IMG/VR virus record: IMGVR_UViG_3300029267_001722
Coordinates: 1 to 28,348 of that record
Length of the DNA stretch: 28,348 nt
Origin: a virus
Reading direction: 5' to 3' (one strand)
Every line of letters starts with the position of its first letter. Position 1 is the first letter of the stretch. Position numbers and translations under genes: made by a program. Below are positions 1 to 8,602 of this stretch, piece by piece. The notes below the pieces were generated by a model that was given only the letters and a program-made list of their open reading frames with translations, searched no databases and was not told where the DNA came from.

Positions 1-1814
1 TTCTCTTGCTGGAAGACAAGCTCGGTATCCCGGAAGGCCCCCTGCAGTTCCAGTATCTTGCCTTTTGCCTCTTCGATGGAGCGGGAAAAGGCATCGTACT
101 CTTCCGCCGTCCGCGCCGTGGAGTCGCGCAGCTCCTCCTGCTGGCGGACAAAGTTCTCGTAAAAGGCGATGGAGCCGTTGACGGCCTGGGCGCGCTTCTC
201 TTCCGCATCAATAACCCCAAGCAGCGCGTCCCTTTGCTTTTCCAGCTCCGCGATGGTGTCCTGTATGGCTTTGGCCTGCGCCCGGGTGGTCGCCCCGTCA
301 AGGAGCCCTTGCTGGCGCTTTATCTCTTCATTGATCTGCCCGATGCTTTTGGCAACCTCTCGCCCTTTTCCCGGGTTGGTGAAAATACTGCCGCCCTCTC
401 CGCTTATATCCCGGCTTTGCTCCTCGGTCAGCGGGCCATAAACCCCTTGCAGCTCGATAGCTTTGTCAATCTGCTCTTGCACCGCCTTGGCGACCGCCTT
501 GCGGTTTTCGATTTCAGAAAGTAGCACGGCGTTCTGGGCCCGGCCCGTGGCCGTTGTTGAATTGTAAACCGACTCCAAAAAGCCCAGGATGTCGCCGTTT
601 TGGATAAGCAACTCGTTCCACAGTTTTGTGTTGGATACCCCGAGGTTTATAAGGTCGGTAAATACCTGGAAGCCCTTAATATTAGTAAGGACATTGCCTA
701 TCTCCACGCTCAGGTTCTCAAAGGCTGCGTCGAACTGTTGGGCGCTGTTGGCGGCCTCGTCCAGGATCCCCCCGGCGCGGTCGAGTTCAAACTGAGCGAT
801 ATTGGTAAAAGCGGTAAGGAAGTCCACGCCCTTTTCCAGCTCCTCATTGAGCCTGGCCTGGGAAAGGCCAAGGTTATCCGCCCGCAGGACCGACTCCTTT
901 GTGATGGCCTCGATGGCCGAGTTGCGAAGGAACTGGAACGACTGCCCGGTCTGCGTAGCCCGCAAGGTCACGAACTCAAGCACCGTGTCAAGCTGCTCGG
1001 CAGAAAGGGCGAAGTTGTCGAACTCTACAATAGCCCGGCGGATTTCCAGGTCTGAAAGTAACCCCCTGGTACTGGCCTTTATCCGCTCGAAAGCCTCAAC
1101 CCCGGCATCGCCGATATTGTTGAAAGCAAACTCGACGCCCTTGGCCTCCCGGGCCAGCTCTACGGATTCCCGCAGGAAACGGACCCCGAGGCGCAGCCCT
1201 TCGACAATACCAAAGGCCCCGACAAGCTGCCGACCGATATTGATAAGCGGTGCAAACCCAGAGGCATAGTTCCCAACATTCCGTTGGAAGTCTCCCACCG
1301 CCTGGTCGGCAGACCTGACGCGGCGCTGCAGGCGCTCTACTTCAGCGGCGGCCCTTCTGGCGGCAACGCTGTTTGCTCCCTGCTCGATGGCTAAGTCCTT
1401 GTACCTGTCCTTGGCAATAAGAAGCTGCGCGGAAAGGCGGCGGTAGGCCCCCACCAGCTCGCTATTGGCCGTGGCCTGCCTTTTAATGTCGCGGTTGACG
1501 GCCTGCAGCTCCACGCGCTCCCGCTGTAATGCCCGGGCGGTGGACTCCGTGGCCAGCTCGTTGCGCTGCTTGGTGCGGATAAGCTGCTTCTCCAGGCGGT
1601 CCTGCTCGCGGATGATGTCCAGCGCCTCCCGGTTGACCCGGTTGGCCCGGGTAGCCTGGGTATTGAGCTGGCCGGTGTTCAGGGCAGACTTGGCCGCGGT
1701 CTCAATCTTACCCATCTGAAGCACAAGCCCCGCAAGGGCGTCGTCGAGCTTCGCCAGGCGGACAAACACATCATCCGCAATAAGCTCCGGTCCGGTGATT
1801 TTTCCGTTAGCCAT
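1..1814 (-). CDS. Tail tape measure protein, N-terminal part (runs off the left edge)
   Basis: The minus strand is open without a stop from an ATG at 1814 to the window edge (604 codons visible). The product begins MANGKITGPELIADDVFVRL. A long helical, Gln/Glu/Arg-rich coiled-coil stretch follows (about residues 40-190), then a region with LINIGRQLVGAFGIVEGLRL near 200, and further helices. A very long coiled-coil protein directly after the tail tube and chaperone genes is the classic position of the tape measure, which sets tail length and is ejected with the DNA. The ATG overlaps the stop of the upstream gene by 8 nt. The C-terminal part, where a hydrophobic segment or peptidoglycan hydrolase domain often lies, is outside the window. 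Short plus-strand ORFs across this stretch are shadows of it. Confidence 0.85.
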   Translation of the reverse strand, partial: MANGKITGPELIADDVFVRLAKLDDALAGLVLQMGKIETAAKSALNTGQLNTQATRANRVNREALDIIREQDRLEKQLIRTKQRNELATESTARALQRERVELQAVNRDIKRQATANSELVGAYRRLSAQLLIAKDRYKDLAIEQGANSVAARRAAAEVERLQRRVRSADQAVGDFQRNVGNYASGFAPLINIGRQLVGAFGIVEGLRLGVRFLRESVELAREAKGVEFAFNNIGDAGVEAFERIKASTRGLLSDLEIRRAIVEFDNFALSAEQLDTVLEFVTLRATQTGQSFQFLRNSAIEAITKESVLRADNLGLSQARLNEELEKGVDFLTAFTNIAQFELDRAGGILDEAANSAQQFDAAFENLSVEIGNVLTNIKGFQVFTDLINLGVSNTKLWNELLIQNGDILGFLESVYNSTTATGRAQNAVLLSEIENRKAVAKAVQEQIDKAIELQGVYGPLTEEQSRDISGEGGSIFTNPGKGREVAKSIGQINEEIKRQQGLLDGATTRAQAKAIQDTIAELEKQRDALLGVIDAEEKRAQAVNGSIAFYENFVRQQEELRDSTARTAEEYDAFSRSIEEAKGKILELQGAFRDTELVFQQE

Positions 1815-2310
1815 TTTTGTCTGCTATTTTTTTCCGCGCCTCCATCTGCTTCTTTGCGACCGCTGTAAGGGCCTCGTAGCGCGAAAGCGGCAGGGTGCGG
1901 TAGTCTTCAATGTGAAAGCCCATGGTCTCCATTGAGGCCAGGCCCTCATAAAAATCCTTCAGGGTAAACTTGGCCGGGCCCTCCCCGGGGCCGTCCTCGG
2001 GCGGCTTTTCCAAAGCCTCAACTGCCCGTTTGAATTTCTTTGTGAGCTCCAGGTGCTTGTTGAGCAGTCCCTGCAGCTTCTTGTAGCGCTTGGGCTTGTC
2101 CTCGATCCAGCTTATGCCGATCTCGGCAAATACCTCTTTTTGCTTTTCCTCCGGAGCCCTTTTGGTCCACTCAATGAGCAGGTTGACCTTGTTCATCTTG
2201 CAGACTTCAAGCAGGTATCGCCTGCGGGCCTCCAGTAGCTGCTCCCCGGTCTCCTCGTCCCGGGCCTCAACCCACTTAGCCTTTATCTTTTCCCAGGCCG
2301 TGCGGCCCAT
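1807..2310 (-). CDS. Tail assembly chaperone-like protein, second ORF (gpT position)
   Basis: A charged, helical protein lying between the 162-aa ORF and the tape measure. The first in-frame ATG (2310) gives 167 aa beginning MGRTAWEKIKAKW. Coding-like sequence (IPAQLFIRLLQRDEVVAHRI) continues in frame upstream to about 2372, where it meets the stop of the previous gene and has no ATG; only GTGs at 2328/2325 are available. Two ORFs between tail tube and tape measure, the second lacking its own start, is the known layout of phage tail assembly chaperones made by programmed frameshifting (lambda G/GT, Mu). Here the second frame is +1 (equivalently -2) relative to the first. I see no classic slippery heptamer, so recoding is inference and a GTG start remains possible. 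Confidence 0.6.
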   Translation of the reverse strand: MGRTAWEKIKAKWVEARDEETGEQLLEARRRYLLEVCKMNKVNLLIEWTKRAPEEKQKEVFAEIGISWIEDKPKRYKKLQGLLNKHLELTKKFKRAVEALEKPPEDGPGEGPAKFTLKDFYEGLASMETMGFHIEDYRTLPLSRYEALTAVAKKQMEARKKIADKNG

Positions 2311-2374
2311 GATGCGGTGCGCCACCACCTCGTCCCGTTGCAGCAGCCGGATAAAAAGCTGCGCAGGAATGGTG

Positions 2375-2863
2375 TCATACGAGTAACCGCTTGCGGATTT
2401 CCTCGGCAAAGGCGGGGTAGAGTTTGTCCCGGACTGCCTCCTGGAGGTGCTCCTGCGAAAGGCCGAAAAGATTGCCATACTTCTCTGTGAGTAATGGGAC
2501 CTTTGGGTCGGTCGAGGTAAAGGTTGCGCTGTCGTTGTCAATTTGTAATGTGAAACCGTCGAATAGTCCGCCGGTCCATTGGAAGTTGTACGGCTGCCCC
2601 TCAACCTTCGGTTGGATAGGGCGGGGGCCGTCCCCGAATAATGCCTCCAGCTCGGTGCTGCGGGCGTATGTGCCCAAGAGTTGCCCCTCGGGGTTTTTCC
2701 CCGCTTCGAGCTGAATAAGGTTTAGGTCTACGAGGTACGCCTCAAAGCGGCGAACCACCTCAAAAAGCACCCCGTAGACCGCCTCCTTATTATTGAGGGT
2801 CCTTACCCTTTCCTGCACTTGCGGTATTGTTGCCACCGGCAGTAAGTTTTTCAGCACCCTCAT
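2375..2863 (-). CDS. Tail assembly chaperone-like protein, first ORF (gpG position)
   Basis: 162 aa from the ATG at 2863 (MRVLKNLLPVATIPQVQERV), ending RKRLLV. It follows the tail tube gene and a 68-aa ORF, and precedes the presumed gpT-like ORF and the tape measure. I do not recognise a specific family; the chaperone label rests on position. The N-terminus overlaps the 68-aa gene by 74 nt, so a later GTG start (QVQ, near residue 16) is possible. An upstream in-frame ATG at 2887 would lie even deeper in the neighbour and is unlikely. The C-terminal codons overlap the frame of the downstream ORF, and the stop is TGA followed by C, a weak termination context. Confidence 0.55.
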   Translation of the reverse strand: MRVLKNLLPVATIPQVQERVRTLNNKEAVYGVLFEVVRRFEAYLVDLNLIQLEAGKNPEGQLLGTYARSTELEALFGDGPRPIQPKVEGQPYNFQWTGGLFDGFTLQIDNDSATFTSTDPKVPLLTEKYGNLFGLSQEHLQEAVRDKLYPAFAEEIRKRLLV

Positions 2864-2996
2864 CCTTCCCGTAGTGCTCCTCCACAAGGGTTTTCACCTC
2901 CTTGTCAGAAACCTTCGGGTATCGGTCTTTCACGAAAGCCGCGAACTCGCCCGCGCTCTTCTTCAGTACGGATTTTCCAAAAGTGTACTTAGCCAT
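2790..2996 (-). CDS. Small lysine-rich tail-region protein, unknown function
   Basis: 68 aa, ATG start, beginning MAKYTFGKSVLKKSAGEFAA. It is a soluble, helical, basic protein with a Gly/Ala/Asn-rich C-terminal tail (TAGGNNTASAGKG). It lies 12 nt after the tail tube stop and overlaps the following ORF by 74 nt. The size and place suit a small tail-completion or chaperone accessory protein. No family is recognised. Confidence 0.55.
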   Translation of the reverse strand: MAKYTFGKSVLKKSAGEFAAFVKDRYPKVSDKEVKTLVEEHYGKDEGAEKLTAGGNNTASAGKGKDPQ

Positions 2997-3008
2997 ATCT
3001 GCTCAGAT

Positions 3009-3911
3009 TTACGTGGTTGAGATCCGCACCTGGTCCATGTAGTACAGGACCCCGGCACTCGCCACGTCGGTAATGCCCGAGAACCGGACATAAGCCAGCG
3101 TGAGAGCTGTGGTGATGTTGATCGTATAATCGCTCGCGTTCTCGGTCAGGCTGGCGATAGTCAGCGTGTTGCCGTCCTCGTCGTATGCCTCCAGGTTGCC
3201 GACAACCACACCGCCAAGATGCTCGTCGCCGCAGTCCTTCTTGATCCCCAGGGTAGCGGTCAGGGTGGTGCCATTGCTGGACTCACCGGAAACCACACCC
3301 ACAGCGCTGTACACCTGGTCCACTTCGGAGAAAAGGAAATCGACCTTTACCTCGGCCGGGTTCTTTTCGTCTCCCTCGTTGTCGGAGAAAGTGAAGTCAA
3401 CCGCGGTGTATTCAACCGGGGTCTCGGTGGTGGGTACGCTGCGGTTGCCCACGAAAATCTGGGACAACGCCCGCCCGCGGATGGCTCCGTCGTCCATGGA
3501 GCGGCCGATCACGTACCCGTTCTTGGTGCGGATAAAAAGGCGGCCGGTCTTCCCGGACATCTTTTTCACCTCCGCATGGGAACAAGCGCAGATCACGCTC
3601 TCGGAGCGGATTACCTTGGTGGCGGCCACGGTCTCCTCGCGGATGTCCAAAGCCTGGTCTTCAAAGAACTGAGCCTCCGCACTCTGGTCCGAAAACTTGC
3701 CCTTACCGAGGTAGATAAGGTTTCCGGCCGCAACGCCTGCATCCCAGTTGGCCTGGTCTTTCAGCGCGGCAGCGGAAGCAAACTCGAACGAGTCAGCAGC
3801 CCAGAAAAGCTCTGAGTAGGCCCCGGTGATGCCTTTCTTGTCGATGCCACCGGTGGCGACGATAGTGGTGTTAACCGCGCTATCCCCGCAAGCCTCTGTG
3901 TATTTACTCAT
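3009..3911 (-). CDS. Major tail tube protein
   Basis: 300 aa with an ATG start (MSKYTEACGDSAVNTTIVAT). It has a beta-rich composition throughout. The C-terminal third (about 200-300) has Thr/Ser/Gly-rich strands typical of an Ig-like or duplicated tube fold (TLTIASLTENASDYTINITT). It sits after the head-tail connector genes and two small ORFs ahead of the tape measure, where a siphovirus tube gene is expected, and it is large enough to carry a decoration domain. The call rests on position, size and composition, not on an unambiguous motif; it could also be a major tail protein of an unclassified family. Confidence 0.6.
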   Translation of the reverse strand: MSKYTEACGDSAVNTTIVATGGIDKKGITGAYSELFWAADSFEFASAAALKDQANWDAGVAAGNLIYLGKGKFSDQSAEAQFFEDQALDIREETVAATKVIRSESVICACSHAEVKKMSGKTGRLFIRTKNGYVIGRSMDDGAIRGRALSQIFVGNRSVPTTETPVEYTAVDFTFSDNEGDEKNPAEVKVDFLFSEVDQVYSAVGVVSGESSNGTTLTATLGIKKDCGDEHLGGVVVGNLEAYDEDGNTLTIASLTENASDYTINITTALTLAYVRFSGITDVASAGVLYYMDQVRISTT

Positions 3912-3924
3912 CGTATTTTGTTGT

Positions 3925-4404
3925 TTAACAGTTGTTTATATCGTTGAAATCTACCGTACAACTCACCCTCAAAGCGTCCCAGACCTCCGGCGTGGCGTGC
4001 TTGCCGTTTACCGTGTAGTTCGGGAACTTCAAAAAGCTCGTCGTGTCGGGAACAATGCTCGCCAAGTCGCTTGCCTCAATAGCCCGCTCAAATGCGTCCC
4101 ACAAGGGGTAAAGCACCTGGGCAAAAGCAAGGTCGATTCGCTCCACATTAAGCAAGTCGCGGGTCTCCCGGGTGCACAGCACAAACTCTGCATCCCTTTG
4201 GTATCTCGCTCCCATGTCCAGGGAGCGGTCTACCTTGGGCACCGACCAGATCAGGGGGAAGTGCTTGTCCTGATAAACACGCAAGAACGGATCCACATCA
4301 CGCTCGCGGCCCCATTCGTAACGAACGGAGTATGCCACCGAGTTGATGCTGACCGGGGTCATGCCGGCCACTATGTCTCGCATTATTTTATCAAAGTCAA
4401 TCAC
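3925..4404 (-). CDS. Probable tail terminator / tail completion protein
   Basis: 159 aa (MIDFDKIMRDIVAGMTPVSI). The start is GTG at 4404, and its GTGA overlaps the TGA of the upstream connector gene, indicating translational coupling. It lies between the head-tail connector and the tail tube, the usual position of a gpU/gp10-like completion protein, and its length is in that range. No diagnostic motif is visible, so the function is inferred from synteny. Confidence 0.5.
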   Translation of the reverse strand: MIDFDKIMRDIVAGMTPVSINSVAYSVRYEWGRERDVDPFLRVYQDKHFPLIWSVPKVDRSLDMGARYQRDAEFVLCTRETRDLLNVERIDLAFAQVLYPLWDAFERAIEASDLASIVPDTTSFLKFPNYTVNGKHATPEVWDALRVSCTVDFNDINNC

Positions 4405-4904
4405 AGCCCGAACTGGTTTGCGTAGGTGTATGGTTGCCGGAAATCCGCATCGGAAAGGCCGTCTGTCTCCTGGAGGTATTCGAGCAGCGATTGCTCGTGC
4501 CCGTCAATCTCCGAATACAGCCGTACAAAGTTGTTCCATGCCGTCACAAACCGCAGGTTGATGTCCGCCTGGGTTTGCCCCTGGGCGTCTCCTTTCCCGG
4601 CTCCCACCGTGGTGAGGTTTACCTCTGCAAAGCGTAGCCACGCGCAGTATATAAAATAGGGAAGGAGCTCCTTTACCTTGTCATACAGCCCGTCGTATGG
4701 GCTGGCAACGGGGTCAGTTTCCAGGGCGGTCTGAAACGCCTCGTACTGAGTCTTTCCAAGTGCCATCAACAGTACTTCCTTCTCGCTTTGGGCGATGATA
4801 GCCACCAAGTCAGCGTTTTCGGCTTCCCCGACGTTTCCGCTCACCGCGTTCGGGATCCGAAGCGGCCCGGAAGTAAAGTCTGAAGGTTGTACTATTGATG
4901 GCAT
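4401..4904 (-). CDS. Probable head-tail connector protein
   Basis: 167 aa (MPSIVQPSDFTSGPLRIPNA), mostly helical, with the core LLPYFIYCAWLRFAEVNL at about 80-97. Proteins of this size and helical make-up placed shortly after the major capsid gene in Bacteroidota siphoviruses are connector-like (gp6/DUF6712-like adaptors); I assign it on that basis. The stop overlaps the next GTG by 4 nt. Confidence in 'virion morphogenesis' is higher than in the exact role. Confidence 0.5.
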   Translation of the reverse strand: MPSIVQPSDFTSGPLRIPNAVSGNVGEAENADLVAIIAQSEKEVLLMALGKTQYEAFQTALETDPVASPYDGLYDKVKELLPYFIYCAWLRFAEVNLTTVGAGKGDAQGQTQADINLRFVTAWNNFVRLYSEIDGHEQSLLEYLQETDGLSDADFRQPYTYANQFGL

Positions 4905-4907
4905 GGA

Positions 4908-5069
4908 TTACTTGCTTTTTTTGGTTTCGTGTTTCGCCTTTGCCTTCGGCTCGACGTACTTCGCAACCTTGTCCTGATGCACCAGTTGAGAGGCGAGCAG
5001 GCCGTCGCACTTCCAGGCATCCCCCTTCTTGCGCGTTGCGAAATCCTTTGTGAACTCAATCTCTCTCAT
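4908..5069 (-). CDS. Small basic protein after capsid gene, unknown
   Basis: 53 aa (MREIEFTKDFATRKKGDAWK), with one Cys and a C-terminal tail dominated by Lys, Ala and Glu (KAKAKHETKKSK). It starts 11 nt after the capsid stop and ends 4 nt before the connector ATG, so it fills the gap between two structural genes exactly. Codon use matches its neighbours. Possibly a minor head protein or head-tail joining peptide; no family recognised. Confidence 0.6.
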   Translation of the reverse strand: MREIEFTKDFATRKKGDAWKCDGLLASQLVHQDKVAKYVEPKAKAKHETKKSK

Positions 5070-5079
5070 GCTTCAGGGA

Positions 5080-6315
5080 TTAAGTTGCCAGAGTGGTCAG
5101 AGCCGCGCTGATGGAGGCCACTTTGCGGAAGCCGGTCTTGTCCACGTTGCGGATAAGGAACGCCAGGCGCTTGCGAGCCTTGAGCGTCAGCTCGTCCTCG
5201 GTGAACTGGGTGCCAACCATTCCGGTGGAAAGGGCAACCCCGGGCTGCTCGTACACGCGCACGTAGCGGGAGTCCCCGGCGTACAAAGTGTTTGCAGTCA
5301 CGTTGTTGTCCACCAAAATCTGCCACGGCATCTCCCGCAGCTCGCGGTCGAAGACGTAGTTGTTGTTGGCATCCTTCTTCAGCACCAGCTTGTTGTAGTC
5401 CGCGATATTCATCACGAAGAAGTCAGTCTGGTACTTGGAACCGTAGTTCTTCTCGATGTCCTCCTGCACCTTGACCATAAGGTCGAAGATGTTGGCGTCG
5501 GTGATGCCGGAAGCGGCAGCGGTAAAGGCCGTAGCCTCGCTGTCGATCGACTTCAGGTTGGGGGAAATACCATCGCCGTTGATGATGTCGGCGTCTACCT
5601 TGTCCAGGACGTTGGACTGCAGGAAGAGGTTGAGCTCCCCGGCAAGGGTGGCTTCGTCTTCCAGAAACTCCTCAGTCACAGGCAGGGTGTCACCGATTTT
5701 CTCAACAGGCAGGGTGTATCCCTTCCACTTGGCGGTTGACTCCGGGAAGGCGGCACCTTCAGCAACCGCAGCGGCAGCTTTGACGGTGGTGGCCTCATCC
5801 CAGTCGCGGTAGCGGATGATACCGGCATGGTCGTCCGGCAGGGGAATGACCTGCTTGGAGAGGAACTCGTAAAAGGTCCGAGCCTTGCGGCCGAACTGTC
5901 CAATCCCGGGCAGGTCCAGCCCGATGGTGTTGGTGGCAACGGCCGCCCGGTTGGTCAGGGCCTTAACCACAACCTCCTTGGTGGACTGCCGGCGGGCAAT
6001 TGCTTTGAGGTCCTCCTTGTGCTCTTTGAGCTCGGAGGCAACGGCCTCGATCGGGTTGGCGCTTTCGCGTCCCTTGGACTCCATTACCTGGTTGACCTTT
6101 TCCTCGACCTCACCGAGAAGCGTTTGCAGCTTGGTAAGCTCTTCGCCTTTGGCCAGTCCTTGGATGTCCTCCTTGCTGACCAGCTCCTTGTCCTGGACGG
6201 CTTTCAACTTCTCCGGGTCCATCCCTTTGAGTTGATTCTGCACCGCTTCGGGGAGCTTCTCACCGATGGCTTTTTCCATTTTCGCCACCAGCGCATTAAA
6301 ATCCTTTTCTTCCAT
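5080..6315 (-). CDS. Major capsid protein, HK97 fold, with N-terminal scaffold-like domain
   Basis: 411 aa from the ATG at 6315 (MEEKDFNALVAKMEKAIGEK). The longer in-frame reading to 6462 runs into the protease gene and is rejected. Residues 1-110 are charged and helical, like the delta/scaffolding domain removed by the prohead protease. The rest has HK97 hallmarks: GAAFPESTAKWKGYTLPVEKI-type N-arm and spine region, a central YQTDFFVMNIADYNKL segment, then the P-loop-like stretch and a C-terminal RVYEQPGVALSTGMVGTQFT and LIRNVDKTGFRKVASI. It follows the protease gene by 10 nt, the usual portal-protease-capsid order. Confidence 0.85.
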   Translation of the reverse strand: MEEKDFNALVAKMEKAIGEKLPEAVQNQLKGMDPEKLKAVQDKELVSKEDIQGLAKGEELTKLQTLLGEVEEKVNQVMESKGRESANPIEAVASELKEHKEDLKAIARRQSTKEVVVKALTNRAAVATNTIGLDLPGIGQFGRKARTFYEFLSKQVIPLPDDHAGIIRYRDWDEATTVKAAAAVAEGAAFPESTAKWKGYTLPVEKIGDTLPVTEEFLEDEATLAGELNLFLQSNVLDKVDADIINGDGISPNLKSIDSEATAFTAAASGITDANIFDLMVKVQEDIEKNYGSKYQTDFFVMNIADYNKLVLKKDANNNYVFDRELREMPWQILVDNNVTANTLYAGDSRYVRVYEQPGVALSTGMVGTQFTEDELTLKARKRLAFLIRNVDKTGFRKVASISAALTTLAT

Positions 6316-6325
6316 TTTGTTAGGA

Positions 6326-7171
6326 TTACAGATTAAACTTGAGTTTGTGTATCGCTTCGGATACGTCAAAGGGAGTGCTCGTGGCGGGTCCCTTGGAGGA
6401 GGTGGCTTTGCCGGGCTCCTCGGTATTGTAAAGGATAGGGGTTGCCTCGTTGGATCCCGCAAGAACCATCGACCCCTCCTTGAATATTTTTGCTTCGTCT
6501 ACCGCCCAGAAGTAGCCGTACTCGTCAGCCATTTCTTTGTTGGCGATCTGCGGATAGACCTCGTCCCATGTGGCCTTGTTTTCCTTCCAGTCCTCGTCGG
6601 CGTCGTTGATGGCCAGGCGCAGCTTCACGTACTGCATCCGCACGGAGTTCTCCACGTTGCGACGAGACTCAACCACTTTTCGGGCGGTCTCGTTTTCGAT
6701 TTTTTCTTCTGGTATCTCAAAGATGAGCGCCTGTGTCTCGCCTTCCAGGTTGCGGCCCAGGTCCGCCCAGGGCAGCGTCCGGGTAAAGGCTTTGACGTTC
6801 TCCGGCCATGCGATCACCTTGCTGGGACTCAGCTCGTGGCTTTCAACGTAGAAGAGCTTGCCTGCGTTCTGGTCGATTGACCGGTCCCAGATGCCATTGA
6901 GGTGGACATCCAGGTGGGAGTCCATCCAAAGGGTAGTGTTGATTACGGGGTAGAAGTTCCCGGCCTTCATAAAGGACAGGGCCTTAGTCGTCCCGGGTGC
7001 GCCGCGCAAGAGGAAGGGCGTCACCGGGGCCTGGCCCTTCTGAAAGGACTTGAGCACCTGGGAGCACTTCATCTGCGCGATGCGCTTTTCGTTTGCCTTC
7101 AAATGTGCGAAGGCCTCCTTTCGTGATGCAAAGGATAGCTCCGGGAATTCGACTAACTTAACTGTGCTCAT
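6326..7171 (-). CDS. Prohead maturation protease (divergent HK97-family)
   Basis: 281 aa (MSTVKLVEFPELSFASRKEA). After about 70 residues comes a module resembling caudoviral prohead proteases: DSHLDVHLNGIWDRSI, then FYVESHELS carrying a candidate catalytic His. Further on, the EGSMVLAGSNEATPIL segment matches the family's Ser-containing strand before the 'gaN' motif. The C-terminus is Ser/Thr/Pro-rich (KATSSKGPATSTPFD), suggesting a self-cleaved linker. It lies between portal and capsid. The ATG overlaps the stop of the 45-aa gene. Role: cleaves the capsid delta domain and itself during head maturation. The catalytic residues are proposed, not certain. Confidence 0.65.
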   Translation of the reverse strand: MSTVKLVEFPELSFASRKEAFAHLKANEKRIAQMKCSQVLKSFQKGQAPVTPFLLRGAPGTTKALSFMKAGNFYPVINTTLWMDSHLDVHLNGIWDRSIDQNAGKLFYVESHELSPSKVIAWPENVKAFTRTLPWADLGRNLEGETQALIFEIPEEKIENETARKVVESRRNVENSVRMQYVKLRLAINDADEDWKENKATWDEVYPQIANKEMADEYGYFWAVDEAKIFKEGSMVLAGSNEATPILYNTEEPGKATSSKGPATSTPFDVSEAIHKLKFNL

Positions 7172-7305
7172 TTTACAATCGGTTTACCGGCCGCGGCCGC
7201 CTTCTCTTTTATAGACTGCTCCAAGGAATCAACCTTGATTCCTCGGCTCCGCAGTTGCTCCAGCTTGGAGAGCGCTTCGACGTATTTCGTACCCTGGTCT
7301 TTCAT
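7168..7305 (-). CDS. Small helical protein between portal and protease, unknown
   Basis: 45 aa (MKDQGTKYVEALSKLEQLRS, ending KAAAAGKPIVK). It is a single amphipathic, coiled-coil-like helix with regularly spaced Leu and Ile. It is linked at both ends by ATGA overlaps: its ATG overlaps the portal stop (7302-7305) and its TGA overlaps the protease ATG (7168-7171). This tight coupling supports a real gene, perhaps a scaffold or portal cofactor. Confidence 0.65.
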   Translation of the reverse strand: MKDQGTKYVEALSKLEQLRSRGIKVDSLEQSIKEKAAAAGKPIVK

Positions 7306-8570
7306 TCTGTCGCAGGTGTTGCTTGCCCCGGCTCACTTCCTAAAAGCCGCACCGGCGCGTTAAACGTATCAATCTCAATTCCCAAAACCTCGGCCGCCTG
7401 CATCTGGTCAGCCCCTGCAGACACCAGTCGCATAAAAGCCATGGCTTTACTCTCCCAGGTCTCTGCCCTGTCACGCTCCAGGGCCTGGACAAAGGGCAGG
7501 TGCGAGTAGTCAAGCTCCAGACGGTAGTCCTCACGAGAGTATCCGAAGTACCTGCAAATGCCCTCGCAGAAGTCCTCCATGTCAGGCTGGATGCAGTAGG
7601 AGATAATCATCGCCCGGGCCTTCTCTTGGTTTTCGTAGGTGGCGCCGGATCCCAGCATCTCGATCACATCCTTGGGGATGTTCAGCATCTTACCAATAGC
7701 AAAGGCGTCGTTCATCCACGCCTCGTCGAGCCTTTGGAATATTGCCGGGTTTTCCACAAACCGGTTTACGGCCACAGCCGTCTTGGTCGGGAATACGGTG
7801 CGGGACTTGTGGCGCATAGCATCCTCAACGCTCTGTTTGTCGGTCTCCCCCATGGGCAGCTTGGAGGTGTTGGAAATATCCACGTTGCCTGATACCAAAA
7901 ACTTCCGAGCAAACTCAGCGTTGATATTCTTGGCCTTCAGCACGTTTTCGCTGTTGGCAATGATCTTGTAGATGGCATCGACCCGGGAAGGGGAGTCGTA
8001 GTAGGAGCTTATGCCGTTGGAAATGTCAAAGAACTGCAGCAGCTTGTCGTATTTAAAGGAAAGCGTCTGCTTGTTGGTTTTGTACTTCAGCATCGCCTCG
8101 CGCACCTCGCGCTCTGACTGCTCGGAGAGTATGAGGCTCATCTGATGGTCGGTGATGCGCTTGGGCCACTCGATGCAATCCCCATGGAGGAAGTACATCT
8201 TGTTCTGCGGCCTTACAAGTCGGCTATCCACGTACAGGTTGGCCGTGCCCAGCTTGCGGTGAAACATATAGTCCCACTTGAACTGGGCCGCGGTCTGCAT
8301 GGGGTTGGGGTTTCTAAGCAGGTCCAGAAGCGGGTCGCGGTCAACCTCCTGGTCTCCTCGGTAAAGTCGGTACTTACCCAAGGAGGCAAGGTCAGGGAGT
8401 AGGGTGAAAATAAAGATGGCGGCGGGGTTTTTGAACACCAGCTCCAACCGCTGGCGGTGGGTCTTCGGGCTGCCGGAGAACCCGGTGGATTCCCAGATTT
8501 TGTAAAAGTAAGAGTCCCCCATGCGCTCTACGCCAATGAGGGCCCCCATAAGATTTGACCAGTATCCCAT
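7302..8570 (-). CDS. Portal protein (HK97/SPP1-like)
   Basis: 422 aa. A TTG at 8573 directly precedes the ATG at 8570, which I take as the start (MGYWSNLMGALIGVERMGDS). Portal features are visible: an early KNPAAIFIFTLLPDLASLGK helix and DPLLDLLRNPNPMQTAAQFKW, which is the phage-portal 'LL..PN..qt' motif near residue 80. Later come NVLKAKNINAEFARKFLVSG, LNIPKDVIEMLG and a C-terminal stem/crown with a Gly/Pro/Thr-rich end. It forms the dodecameric DNA channel at the capsid vertex. It follows terL but is separated from it by a 148-bp structured leader with a terminator touching the start codon. Confidence 0.85.
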   Translation of the reverse strand: MGYWSNLMGALIGVERMGDSYFYKIWESTGFSGSPKTHRQRLELVFKNPAAIFIFTLLPDLASLGKYRLYRGDQEVDRDPLLDLLRNPNPMQTAAQFKWDYMFHRKLGTANLYVDSRLVRPQNKMYFLHGDCIEWPKRITDHQMSLILSEQSEREVREAMLKYKTNKQTLSFKYDKLLQFFDISNGISSYYDSPSRVDAIYKIIANSENVLKAKNINAEFARKFLVSGNVDISNTSKLPMGETDKQSVEDAMRHKSRTVFPTKTAVAVNRFVENPAIFQRLDEAWMNDAFAIGKMLNIPKDVIEMLGSGATYENQEKARAMIISYCIQPDMEDFCEGICRYFGYSREDYRLELDYSHLPFVQALERDRAETWESKAMAFMRLVSAGADQMQAAEVLGIEIDTFNAPVRLLGSEPGQATPATE

Positions 8571-8571
8571 C

Positions 8572-8602
8572 AAAAAAACCCCTTACCTGTTGGGGTAGGG
8601 GG
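8572..8602 (-). terminator. Intrinsic terminator abutting the portal start codon
   Basis: On the minus strand CCCCCTACC (8602-8594) pairs with GGTAAGGGG (8587-8579) with one mismatch or bulge. A run of seven T follows and ends one base before the portal ATG. On the plus strand the same hairpin is followed by CTTTTG, so it may work in both directions. Confidence 0.65.

Noticed and set aside
6316-6462. N-terminal extension of the capsid ORF
   Set aside because: It lies within the protease gene in another frame and is Pro/Arg-rich, typical of a shadow; the ATG at 6315 is well placed.
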